From: an uncultured Eubacterium sp.
Lineage (GTDB): Bacteria; Bacillota; Clostridia; Lachnospirales; Lachnospiraceae
Reading direction: 5' to 3'
NCBI GenBank assembly: GCA_910586225.1
Contig: CAJUIL010000033.1
Location: 1-43,413 of the forward strand
DNA length: 43,413 nucleotides
Shown here: piece by piece, positions 32,772 through 42,118 of the stretch
Layout of the letters: each line of letters opens with the position of its first letter
Position numbering within the stretch: position 1 is the stretch's first letter
Notes under the pieces: model-generated
Database searches by the model: none
Seen by the model: only the letters and a program-made list of their open reading frames with translations
Told to the model about the DNA's origin: nothing
Made by a program: the position numbers and the translations under genes

Positions 32772-34155
32772 ATACGATCTGCTAAGCAAAATTATGAAAA
32801 GAAATGACTTTGTGTTTATATTTGTGGCAATGCTATTTTATTTTATTGCACTTATTACGCCGATATTCGGAGACGATGCAACGAGAACGATCATGTATGA
32901 AAAGTTGAGCTTTACTGAAATGGCAGGTCTTTCATGGCAAAGCAGTATGGGTGTTTCAATGAGGATTGTGTCAAATTTTATTGTAGATACACTTATTTGG
33001 ATGCAAAATGGTTATTTTATATGGCAGATATTGAATTCGATTATGATATATGCATTGTTATGGACTACATCTTATATATTCATACATGATAAGAGAATGA
33101 ATCTGCTTTTAGCGTTTCTTTTTTGTTTGTATCCATATTTGGATATGATGACTGCTGGAGCAGTAAGTACAAGTGTTACTTATTTATGGAATTTAACTGC
33201 AGGAATGGGAGTAATTGCCTTTTTAAAGAAAATTCTTAATTCAAAAAAAATAAGTGCTAAAGATGTGATTTTTTTGGATTTATTAACCTTTGTGGCAACA
33301 GGTCATGAGCAAATGTTGGTTGTGCTGCTAGTTGTATTTATTATTACCATTATTTTTTTATTACAAAAAGACAGGAAAAAGACATTGGTTTTTATTTCTG
33401 CCTTAGGTATATCTATCATAAATGTTAAGCTTTTATTATTTATGCCAGCAAATTATAATAGATATATTAGTGAACATCATTGGTTCCCTGATTATGAGAT
33501 GCAATCATTTATTAATAAGATTGAGATGGCATTAACATCGAGTTTACATAGGATATTATTTACTAATGGTATATTTATGGTGTTGATGTTAATATTAACA
33601 TTTTATATTTATAAAAAATATCAGGATAACTATAGATGGGTATATATTTCTGCATTTGGCTTGGTAATCACTATGGCAGCATATTTACCTAAGGAGGGAG
33701 TCCTTGAAAGAATTGTGAATCTATTGACAATGCAGCAGGGGCAATATGGTACAATCGACGTAACAAATTATGTTATAGTTTCCCCATATGCAGCGATCGT
33801 TATACAGTTGATCGTAGCATCATCGTGTATGATAGCAATAGGTATGCTGTGCAATAATTTTTTTGAGCTGCTTCTTTATGAAGGAATAATTATAATTGGA
33901 TTGGGAACAAGGATGGTAATGGGGTTTTCACCGACAATATGGGCGTCAGATGATAGAACATATTTGTTTTGTTGGTTTGCCCTCATAGTGGAGACTGTTT
34001 TGATTGCAGATTCTAAGAGGTATCTTATAGATAAGATATGTATCTTAAAAAATAAGACGTGTGAAAAATATATGAGTGATATCGTTTATTTTTTGATAGT
34101 CTGTGCATCCATTTCTAATGCATTGGATGTATTCCTCTATAGAGGGGTTTATTAG
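32761..34155 (+). CDS. Polytopic GT-C-like membrane protein (DUF6056-like)
   Basis: The 464-residue protein has about 10-12 predicted membrane helices. The first outside loop after helix 1 contains ITPIFGDDATRTIMYEKL, an acidic pair in the place where GT-C glycosyltransferases keep their catalytic aspartate. The general layout matches DUF6056-type proteins seen with surface glycans. GT-C enzymes use lipid-phosphate sugars as donors on the outer face of the membrane. The DPM-type GT2 and small flippase-like protein of this block would supply such a donor. ATG at 32761 follows GGAGGCCGAAA, so it is preferred over the upstream in-frame ATG. It is the last gene of the AT-rich block; a strong terminator follows. 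Confidence 0.75.
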   Translation: MKRKYDLLSKIMKRNDFVFIFVAMLFYFIALITPIFGDDATRTIMYEKLSFTEMAGLSWQSSMGVSMRIVSNFIVDTLIWMQNGYFIWQILNSIMIYALLWTTSYIFIHDKRMNLLLAFLFCLYPYLDMMTAGAVSTSVTYLWNLTAGMGVIAFLKKILNSKKISAKDVIFLDLLTFVATGHEQMLVVLLVVFIITIIFLLQKDRKKTLVFISALGISIINVKLLLFMPANYNRYISEHHWFPDYEMQSFINKIEMALTSSLHRILFTNGIFMVLMLILTFYIYKKYQDNYRWVYISAFGLVITMAAYLPKEGVLERIVNLLTMQQGQYGTIDVTNYVIVSPYAAIVIQLIVASSCMIAIGMLCNNFFELLLYEGIIIIGLGTRMVMGFSPTIWASDDRTYLFCWFALIVETVLIADSKRYLIDKICILKNKTCEKYMSDIVYFLIVCASISNALDVFLYRGVY

Positions 34156-34221
34156 TGGTGACAGGTATAAATTTACGCAGGTTAAAAGAATTTCAACTGC
34201 TTAATGATGATTTTCTAAATG

Positions 34222-34260
34222 CCGGTTAGAATTTAAAAATTCTGATCGGTTATTTTCTTT
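34222..34260 (+). terminator. Rho-independent terminator ending the glycan locus
   Basis: CCGGTTAGAATTT (34222-34234) and AAATTCTGATCGG (34237-34249) pair over 13 positions with two G-U wobbles, followed by TTATTTTCTTT. It lies 67 bases after the last membrane-protein gene. The rest of 34156-34461 holds only the queH promoter and no gene I can support. Confidence 0.85.
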
Positions 34261-34394
34261 ATAATGGATCAAGTTAAAGATAGACACGGACAGGGAATTT
34301 TCCAACAAAGCTGTTGTGTGGAGAATATGGACAAATCCGTTCTGGCATTGGAGCAATGCATGACAGGCATATGGAAAGGCTGTATGGAAAACTC

Positions 34395-34423
34395 TTGAAA
34401 AACACCCCCGCGCGTGTTAAGAT
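34395..34423 (+). promoter_or_regulatory. Promoter of queH
   Basis: TTGAAA (34395-34400), 17 bases, TAAGAT (34418-34423). The expected transcription start near 34430 leaves about 30 bases before the ATG at 34462 and argues against the upstream in-frame GTG as start. Confidence 0.6.
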
Positions 34424-34461
34424 GGGACATGGAATCTGGGCAGGAAAGGACGGCACAGCAG

Positions 34462-35085
34462 ATGAACAAGCGCAACTACCAAAAGGAGCTGGAACAAAAA
34501 ATCTTTTATTTAAGCAGCCAGGCCGAAGTCCCAACGCTGCTTTTGCATAGCTGCTGCGCACCATGCAGCAGCTATGTACTCGAATATTTGTCTCAGTATT
34601 TCCAAATTACCGTATTTTATTATAACCCAAACATTTACCCGCCCGAAGAATACGAAAATCGGGCAAAAGAGCAGCAGCGTTTTATCCGGGAGTTTCCGAT
34701 GAAGCATCCGGTGTCCTTTTTGGAAGGCGGTTATGACACGGAACGGTTTTATGAGACAGTCAAGGGCATGGAGCATCTGCCGGAGGGCGGCGCGCGCTGT
34801 ACGGCGTGCTATGAGTTGCGGCTTTCAGAAGCGGCGGCGTGCGCAAAGCGTCTGGGGCTTTCGTATTTTACGACAACGCTGTCCATCAGTCCGATGAAGG
34901 ATGCGCAAAGGCTGAACGAGATTGGCGGCAGGCTGGCGCAGGAATACGGTGTGGAATATTTATACTCGGACTTTAAAAAGAAAAATGGCTATTTGCGTTC
35001 TACGCAGATTTCCAGGGAATATGGGATGTACCGACAGGACTACTGCGGCTGTATTTTTTCAATGAGAGAGCATACAAAGAATTAA
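34462..35085 (+). CDS. queH: Epoxyqueuosine reductase QueH
   Basis: The 207-residue protein is the DUF208-type epoxyqueuosine reductase that carries out the last step of queuosine synthesis in tRNA, in place of QueG. The cysteine motifs LLLHSCCAPCSSYVLEYLSQ (about 30), ARCTACYELRL (about 112) and YRQDYCGCIFS near the end bind the iron-sulfur cluster and metal. YNPNIYPPEEYENRAKEQQRF is also conserved. The ATG start is chosen from the promoter position and the usual MNKRNYQKEL-like beginning; the ribosome site (GGAAAGGA) is rather far. It stands outside the glycan locus, separated by a terminator, and marks the return to higher GC. Confidence 0.9.
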   Translation: MNKRNYQKELEQKIFYLSSQAEVPTLLLHSCCAPCSSYVLEYLSQYFQITVFYYNPNIYPPEEYENRAKEQQRFIREFPMKHPVSFLEGGYDTERFYETVKGMEHLPEGGARCTACYELRLSEAAACAKRLGLSYFTTTLSISPMKDAQRLNEIGGRLAQEYGVEYLYSDFKKKNGYLRSTQISREYGMYRQDYCGCIFSMREHTKN

Positions 35086-35130
35086 GAAGTAAGTAAGATT
35101 AAGTAAGATAAGAAAGAGAGGAATCTTCGA

Positions 35131-36555
<1,425 letters not shown>

Positions 36556-36585
36556 CTGCTCTAACCAGAAATAAGAAGAATGTAC

Positions 36586-36614
36586 TTGCGTTTTTCGGAT
36601 TCCTGTATTAATAT
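36586..36614 (+). promoter_or_regulatory. Promoter of asd
   Basis: TTGCGT (36586-36591), 17 bases, TAATAT (36609-36614), about 70 bases ahead of the start codon. Confidence 0.55.
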
Positions 36615-36684
36615 AAGTGCTGGTATATGAAAGAATGAAAAAGCGTCCTGCGGTATGCAGAGATGCCGAAATGGAGGAGAGATC

Positions 36685-37773
36685 ATGAGTGAAAAATTAA
36701 AAGTCGGTATTCTTGGCGGAACAGGTATGGTAGGTCAGCGTTTTATTTCCCTGCTGGAAGATCATCCGTGGTTTGAGGTGACTACGATCGCGGCCAGCCC
36801 AAGAAGCGCGGGAAAGACTTATGAAGCAGCCGTGGACGGACGCTGGAAAATGGATACGCCGATGCCGGAGGCTGTGAAAAATATCGTTGTGAAAAATGTC
36901 AATGAGGTGGAAAGCACAGCGGCAGAGGTGGATTTTGTATTTTCCGCGGTAGATATGTCGAAGGAAGAGATTAAAAAAATAGAAGAGGCTTATGCAAAAA
37001 CAGAAACCCCGGTCGTGTCCAACAACAGCGCCCACCGCTGGACGCCGGACGTACCGATGGTCGTGCCGGAGATCAATCCGCAGCATATGGAGCTGATCGC
37101 GTATCAGCGTGAACGCCTCGGCACTTCCCGTGGGTTTGTAGCAGTTAAGCCGAATTGTTCGATACAGGCATACGCCCCAGTATTGACGGCATGGATGGAG
37201 TATGAGCCTTACGAGGTCGTTGTTTCCACATACCAGGCAATATCCGGCGCGGGCAAAACGTTTCAAGACTGGCCGCAGATGGAGGGCAATATTATTCCGT
37301 TTATCAGCGGCGAGGAAGAAAAGTCAGAAAAGGAGCCGCTGCGTATTTGGGGTAAGATCCAAAACGGTGTGATCGAGCCGGCAAGCGAGCCGCTGATCAC
37401 AAGTCAGTGTATTCGTGTTCCGGTGTTAAACGGCCATACAGCATCGGTATTTGTGAAGTTTAAAAATAAGGCGGTTACAAAAGAACAGCTGATCGAAAAG
37501 CTTGTGAACTACAGCGGCGTACCGCAGCAGCTTGCGCTGCCATCTGCGCCAAAGCAGTTTATCCAGTATTTGGAGGACGATGACCGTCCGCAGATCACGC
37601 TGGATGTGGATTATGAAAATGGAATGGGTATCAGCGTCGGACGCATTCGCAAGGACAGCGTTTATGACTGGAAGTTTGTGGGATTGTCCCATAATACGGT
37701 ACGCGGCGCAGCGGGCGGCGCGGTCTTATGCGCAGAGCTGTTAAAGGCGCAGGGCTATATTTGCAGCAAATAG
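36685..37773 (+). CDS. asd: Aspartate-semialdehyde dehydrogenase
   Basis: The 362-residue enzyme makes L-aspartate semialdehyde from aspartyl phosphate with NADPH for lysine, methionine, threonine and diaminopimelate synthesis. It has the nucleotide motif VGILGGTGMVGQRF at the start, VVSNNSAHRW, and the active cysteine in AVKPNCSIQAYAPVL (about 151). STYQAISGAGK and FVGLSHNTVRGAAGGAV are also typical. The length and motifs place it in the archaeal/fungal-like branch used by many Clostridia. The ATG at 36685 follows GGAGGAGAGATC; an in-frame upstream start lacks a ribosome site. A short hairpin (ATCGC/GCGAT) with a T-run at 37782-37799 may end the transcript. Confidence 0.96.
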   Translation: MSEKLKVGILGGTGMVGQRFISLLEDHPWFEVTTIAASPRSAGKTYEAAVDGRWKMDTPMPEAVKNIVVKNVNEVESTAAEVDFVFSAVDMSKEEIKKIEEAYAKTETPVVSNNSAHRWTPDVPMVVPEINPQHMELIAYQRERLGTSRGFVAVKPNCSIQAYAPVLTAWMEYEPYEVVVSTYQAISGAGKTFQDWPQMEGNIIPFISGEEEKSEKEPLRIWGKIQNGVIEPASEPLITSQCIRVPVLNGHTASVFVKFKNKAVTKEQLIEKLVNYSGVPQQLALPSAPKQFIQYLEDDDRPQITLDVDYENGMGISVGRIRKDSVYDWKFVGLSHNTVRGAAGGAVLCAELLKAQGYICSK

Positions 37774-37807
37774 CCTTTGGGCATCGCAAAGCGATTTTTA
37801 ATTCCTC

Positions 37808-37836
37808 TTGAAAAGAAAGTTAAAATGTGATATGAT
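37808..37836 (+). promoter_or_regulatory. Promoter of the DUF234-type ATPase gene
   Basis: TTGAAA (37808-37813), 17 bases, TATGAT (37831-37836). A second TATAAT occurs at 37854-37859 without a clear -35. The start codon is 65 bases further on. Confidence 0.6.
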
Positions 37837-37900
37837 TTCGGTACAATTTCTTTTATAATTTAAAATCAATAGCTCAGAACATACGCAATAGGAGAAAGCA

Positions 37901-39262
37901 ATGGTAATACGACATACGGAAATAAAAAAAATGGAGCAGCTATACGAAAAAAACGGAAACCAGCTTGTTCTGTTATATGGACGTGAGGGCTGTGATAAAG
38001 AGGCACTGATCCGGATCTTCTGCAAAGGAAAAAAATTCTTTTATTATCGTGCGCGTAAGGCATCCGCACAGGAACAGTGTATGCAGTTCGGGCATGAGAT
38101 AGAAAAGCAGTATGACCTGAGCCTTACGAAATACAATTATACCGAATTTTTTAACCGTATCCGCAGCGGCAACGCAAGCAAGCTGATTGTCATTATCGAT
38201 GAGTTTCAGTTTATCGCTAAGCGGGATGAGGAATTTTTCAAAGCGGTTTTAAAGCTAAAGGCGAAAAAGCTGTATCCAGGACCAGTCATGATCGTCCTGG
38301 CAAGCTCTTCGGTTGCATGGATGGAACAAGAGCTTGAGGAGCGGCTGGGCGACGGCGCGAAAAGGGTGGATGAGACGATCAAGCTTATGGATCTGAAGTT
38401 TTTGGATGTCGTCCGCTCTTATCCGGAGTATTCTGTCAGTGATTGCGTCAAGGCTTATGGGATTTTGGGCGGCGTATCGTCTTATATGAACCGCTGGAAT
38501 TCGAAAAAGGATATCCGCAGTAATATTTGCAAGCATATTTTGTCTCCGAGCGGATATCTGTTTGCGGAGGCGGAGCGCTTTATTGGAAGCGAGCTGCGGG
38601 AGCTTGCGATTTATGATACGATCTTGGCTGCGATCGCGGCGGGATACCGCAAGCTGAACGATCTGTTCAATCAGACTGGGTTTTCCAGGGCGAAGATCAG
38701 CGTCTATATGAAAAACCTGGCAGCGTTTGAGGTCGTCGAAAAAGTCAATTCGTTCGAGACCGGAGGATGGGAGAACGCGCAGAAGGGCATTTACCAGATA
38801 CGCAGCAATTTTGTTAATTTTTGGTTCCGGTTTGTCTATCCGCATTTGTCGGATCTGTATATGATGCCGCCGGAGGAATTTTATGATACTTATATCGAGC
38901 AAGAGCTGGATGACTATATGAGCCGGTATTTTGTCCAGATCTGCCTGGAATATCTGGAGCTGTTAAATATGGTAGAAAAGCTTCCGATCAAGATCCACAA
39001 AGCAGGGACATGGGTCGGCAAGACAGGGACGATTGATATTATTGCACAGGACAGTGCCAGAAATAATCTGATCGGCTTGTGTAACTGGTCGGAGCCGCAG
39101 CTGACTTACCAGATGTGTGAAAAGCTGTTTGACACGATGAAAAAGGCGAAGCTGAAATCTGAGTATTTTTACCTGTTTTCCGCAAAGAGCTTTGACGAGG
39201 AGCTGCTGGAAAAGGCGAAAGAAGATAAGCGGCTGGAACTGGTAGACATGACGCAGCTGTAA
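37901..39262 (+). CDS. Archaeal-type (SSO1545-like) ATPase with DUF234 nuclease-like domain, both sites degenerate
   Basis: The 453-residue protein follows the plan of the ATPase_2/DUF234 family: an N-terminal P-loop domain, winged helix (about 240-285) and a C-terminal PD-(D/E)XK-like domain. Walker B is intact (KLIVIIDEFQF with D100-E101). The P-loop reads LLYGREGCDKEAL, where the usual form is GRRRxGKTxL, so Lys33 remains but the Ser/Thr is Glu. In the nuclease-like end TIDIIAQ keeps the Asp (D379), but the usual G-E-C-K-W reads GLCNW, losing both the Glu and Lys of the E-x-K. The family has no agreed function. The well-kept open frame, promoter and RBS (AGGAGAAAGCA) argue for a functional, non-cleaving protein rather than a pseudogene. 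Confidence 0.85.
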   Translation: MVIRHTEIKKMEQLYEKNGNQLVLLYGREGCDKEALIRIFCKGKKFFYYRARKASAQEQCMQFGHEIEKQYDLSLTKYNYTEFFNRIRSGNASKLIVIIDEFQFIAKRDEEFFKAVLKLKAKKLYPGPVMIVLASSSVAWMEQELEERLGDGAKRVDETIKLMDLKFLDVVRSYPEYSVSDCVKAYGILGGVSSYMNRWNSKKDIRSNICKHILSPSGYLFAEAERFIGSELRELAIYDTILAAIAAGYRKLNDLFNQTGFSRAKISVYMKNLAAFEVVEKVNSFETGGWENAQKGIYQIRSNFVNFWFRFVYPHLSDLYMMPPEEFYDTYIEQELDDYMSRYFVQICLEYLELLNMVEKLPIKIHKAGTWVGKTGTIDIIAQDSARNNLIGLCNWSEPQLTYQMCEKLFDTMKKAKLKSEYFYLFSAKSFDEELLEKAKEDKRLELVDMTQL

Positions 39263-39345
39263 ACGGGTCATTGTTTTGACCGTTTTGAGAGGGTACGATG
39301 AGATTACAGGAAGTATTTGCAGTCTTTCTGTAATCTCATTCTTTT
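39262..39345 (+). terminator. Two successive terminator hairpins ahead of topB
   Basis: First hairpin: AACGGGTCA (39262-39270) with TGACCGTT (39277-39284), one bulged G, then TT. Second hairpin: TGAGATTACAG (39299-39309) with CTGTAATCTCA (39328-39338), 11 bp and extendable by three pairs, then TTCTTTTG. Either could stop transcription of the ATPase gene; the second ends only 26 bases before the topB start and overlaps its leader. Confidence 0.7.
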
Positions 39346-39364
39346 GTAAGGAGTAGTCAAAGGT

Positions 39365-41434
39365 ATGCCAAAAGCATTATACATAGCGGAGAAGCCTTCT
39401 GTGGCGCAGGAATTTGCCAGGGCGCTGAAAATGGATATGAAGCGTCATGACGGGTATCAGGAGGGCGCGGGCGCGGTCGTAACCTGGTGTGTGGGACATT
39501 TGGTCACAATGAGCTATCCGGAGGTATATGACCAAAAGTATAAAAAATGGAGTCTTTCCACGCTGCCGTTTTTGCCCAAAGAATTTAAATATGAGATCAT
39601 TCCGGCTGCGGCAAAGCAGTTTCGGATCGTAGCGTCGCTGCTGAACCGCAAGGATATCGATCTGATCTATGTCTGCACCGATTCCGGGCGGGAGGGGGAA
39701 TACATTTACCGTCTTGTGGAGCAGATGGCTAAAGTCGGGGGAAAGCAGCGCAAGCGCGTCTGGATCGATTCCCAGACCGAGGAGGAGATCCTGCGCGGCA
39801 TCCGGGAAGCCAAGGACTTGTCAGAATATGATAACCTGGCGTCCAGCGCTTATCTGCGCGCGAAGGAAGATTATCTGATGGGGATTAACTTTTCCAGGCT
39901 GCTGACGCTCAAATACGGCGATGCGGTGGCTGATTTTTTGCATGAGAAGTATGCGGTGATCTCTGTTGGCCGGGTCATGACGTGTGTGCTTGGTATGGTC
40001 GTGCGCAGAGAACGGGAAATCCGTACGTTTGTCAAAACGCCGTTTTACCGGGTGCTGGCGCAGGTGACGGTAAAGGAGCATCCGATCGAATGCGAGTGGA
40101 GGGCGGTAGAAGGCTCGGCTTATTACCAGTCTCCGAAGCTGTATAAGGAAAACGGATTTCGGGAAAAGGAGGAGGCAGAGCGCTTGATCACACGGCTTAC
40201 AGAGCAGCCGCCCGTTACCGCGTCCGTTTGCTCTGTGCAGAAAAAGAAGGAGACAAAGAACGCTCCATTATTGTTTAATTTGGCGGAACTGCAAAATACG
40301 TGCTCCAGATTTTTCAAGATCAGCCCAGACCAGACGCTGGGGATCGTTCAGGAGCTGTATGAAAAAAAGCTTGTGACTTATCCGCGTACCGATGCGCGCG
40401 TGCTTTCTACCGCGGCGGCCAAGGAAATTCGCAAAAATATCAGCGGCTTGTGCGCAATTCCAGGCGTACGTGAATTTGCGGAAACGATCCTTACGAATAA
40501 AAGCTATGAAAAGATCGCAAAGACACGTTATACGAACGATAAGCAGATCACAGACCATTACGCGATCATTCCGACCGGGCAGGGCGTCGGGGCCCTTAAG
40601 TCGCTGCAGGCGACGGCTGTCAAGGTTTACGAAACGATTGTCCGCCGCTTTCTCGCAATCTTTTATCCGCCTGCGGTCTATACGAAATACAGTATCGTAT
40701 TTCAGGTCAGGGAGGAAAAGTTTTTTGCCGGATTTAAGGTATTAAAGGAGCCGGGGTATCTTCCGGTGATGGAATATTCTTTTTTTCAGAAAAAAGAAGG
40801 CAGCGCTGCAAAAGCGGAAGGCGCCCCGCATTCTTCCGCGCGGGAGAAGGATGCGGGAAAGGACAGACGGACGGAGGAGGCCGAAGGACAGGAAACGGAA
40901 TGTGATGCCGGGCTGCTGGAGGCGGTCGAGTCTTTGAAGAAGGGAATGTCTTTTGCGGCGGACCGTTTTTGGATACGAGAGGGGGAGACTTCTCCGCCGA
41001 AGCGTTACAATTCCGGTTCAATGATCTTGGCGATGGAAAACGCGGGGCAGCTGATCGAGGACGAGGAGCTGCGGGCGACGATCAAGGGAAGCGGTATCGG
41101 TACAAGCGCCACCCGCGCGGAAATCCTGTCAAAGCTTGTCCGTAATAAATACCTTTCCTTAAATAAAAAGACACAGATGATTACGCCGACGCTGCTTGGA
41201 GAGATGATCTTTGACGTTGTGGGCGCTTCGATCAAATCTCTGCTGAACCCGGAGCTGACCGCAAGCTGGGAGAAGGGGCTGACGTATGTGGCGGAAGGTT
41301 CGATCACGACGCAGGAATATATGGTAAAGCTGGAGCATTTTATCCAGAGCCGTACAAACGGGGTGCTGAATCTGAACAACCGCAGTCTGCTGCGCAGTTC
41401 GTTTGAGGAAGCACAGGCTTATTATAAAAAATGA
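39365..41434 (+). CDS. topB: DNA topoisomerase III (type IA)
   Basis: The 689-residue enzyme relaxes and decatenates DNA. It opens with a Toprim domain (ALYIAEKPSVAQEFARAL; the acidic triad in CTDSGREGEYIYRLV), then has the active-site tyrosine in KLVTYPRTDARVLS (about 340), DHYAIIPTG, and GSMILAMENAGQLI with IKGSGIGTSATRAEIL. Between about 475 and 525 a low-complexity charged insert (Ala/Glu/Lys/Asp-rich) interrupts the core, probably an exposed loop. No C-terminal zinc fingers are present. Its Toprim start and length fit the chromosomal topB of Lachnospiraceae rather than a plasmid TraE type. Confidence 0.95.
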   Translation: MPKALYIAEKPSVAQEFARALKMDMKRHDGYQEGAGAVVTWCVGHLVTMSYPEVYDQKYKKWSLSTLPFLPKEFKYEIIPAAAKQFRIVASLLNRKDIDLIYVCTDSGREGEYIYRLVEQMAKVGGKQRKRVWIDSQTEEEILRGIREAKDLSEYDNLASSAYLRAKEDYLMGINFSRLLTLKYGDAVADFLHEKYAVISVGRVMTCVLGMVVRREREIRTFVKTPFYRVLAQVTVKEHPIECEWRAVEGSAYYQSPKLYKENGFREKEEAERLITRLTEQPPVTASVCSVQKKKETKNAPLLFNLAELQNTCSRFFKISPDQTLGIVQELYEKKLVTYPRTDARVLSTAAAKEIRKNISGLCAIPGVREFAETILTNKSYEKIAKTRYTNDKQITDHYAIIPTGQGVGALKSLQATAVKVYETIVRRFLAIFYPPAVYTKYSIVFQVREEKFFAGFKVLKEPGYLPVMEYSFFQKKEGSAAKAEGAPHSSAREKDAGKDRRTEEAEGQETECDAGLLEAVESLKKGMSFAADRFWIREGETSPPKRYNSGSMILAMENAGQLIEDEELRATIKGSGIGTSATRAEILSKLVRNKYLSLNKKTQMITPTLLGEMIFDVVGASIKSLLNPELTASWEKGLTYVAEGSITTQEYMVKLEHFIQSRTNGVLNLNNRSLLRSSFEEAQAYYKK

Positions 41435-41446
41435 AAGGAAACCAGT

Positions 41447-42115
41447 ATGGAACAGTGCTTAATTAAAAATTTGTATGATCTCAAGGAAACGATTGCCGCG
41501 CAGCTATTCGAGGGAGCGGATTATCCATGGGAGGTGCTTGGCAGTATCTCAGATTTTATCTTAAAGCTAGGGAACAGCCTGGACAGCGAACGGTTTGAAA
41601 GGCGGGGAGAAAAGATCTGGGTGGCCAGATCTGCCAAAATCGCTCCGACTGCCTGTCTGAACGGCCCTCTGATTGTTGATGAAGAAGCGGAGATCCGCCA
41701 TTGTGCGTTTATCCGTGGCAGCGCGATTGTTGGAAAGGGCGCGGTAGTAGGTAATTCTACGGAATTAAAAAACGTAGTTATTTTTAACAATGTCCAAGTG
41801 CCGCATTACAACTATGTCGGGGATTCCATACTGGGCTACCGCTCACATATGGGGGCAGGTTCGATCACATCCAATGTAAAATCCGATAAAACGCTCGTTT
41901 CTGTAAAGTCAGGCAGCGAGGTGATCGAAACTGGGCTGAAAAAATTTGGCGCGATGCTTGGCGATCATGTGGAAGTCGGCTGCAATTCCGTATTAAATCC
42001 GGGTACAGTCATCGGGCGCCATACGAATATCTACCCATTGTCGATGGTACGCGGTGTGGTTGCTCCACACAGCATTTATAAAAATAAAAATGAAATTGTT
42101 AGAAAAGAACAGTGA
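41447..42115 (+). CDS. Left-handed beta-helix protein, GlmU acyltransferase-domain-like
   Basis: The 222-residue protein consists of a short helical start and a left-handed beta-helix with hexapeptide repeats (IAPTACLNGPLIVDEEAEIR ... FIRGSAIVGKGAVVGNSTEL ... MLGDHVEVGCNSVLNPGTVI). VPHYNYVGDSILGYRSHMGAG resembles the acetyl-CoA/uridylyl region of GlmU. The nucleotidyltransferase half of GlmU is absent. It is often labelled UDP-N-acetylglucosamine pyrophosphorylase-like in Clostridia, but without that domain an acyltransferase or binding role is more reasonable. It follows topB by 12 bases and precedes the Nudix-GNAT gene by 3, so it is in one operon with them. Confidence 0.8.
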   Translation: MEQCLIKNLYDLKETIAAQLFEGADYPWEVLGSISDFILKLGNSLDSERFERRGEKIWVARSAKIAPTACLNGPLIVDEEAEIRHCAFIRGSAIVGKGAVVGNSTELKNVVIFNNVQVPHYNYVGDSILGYRSHMGAGSITSNVKSDKTLVSVKSGSEVIETGLKKFGAMLGDHVEVGCNSVLNPGTVIGRHTNIYPLSMVRGVVAPHSIYKNKNEIVRKEQ

Positions 42116-42118
42116 ACG

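Noticed and set aside
37782..37799. Short hairpin ATCGC/GCGAT with T-run after asd as a firm terminator
   Set aside because: Only a 5-bp stem with a 3-base loop; mentioned with asd but too weak for its own entry.
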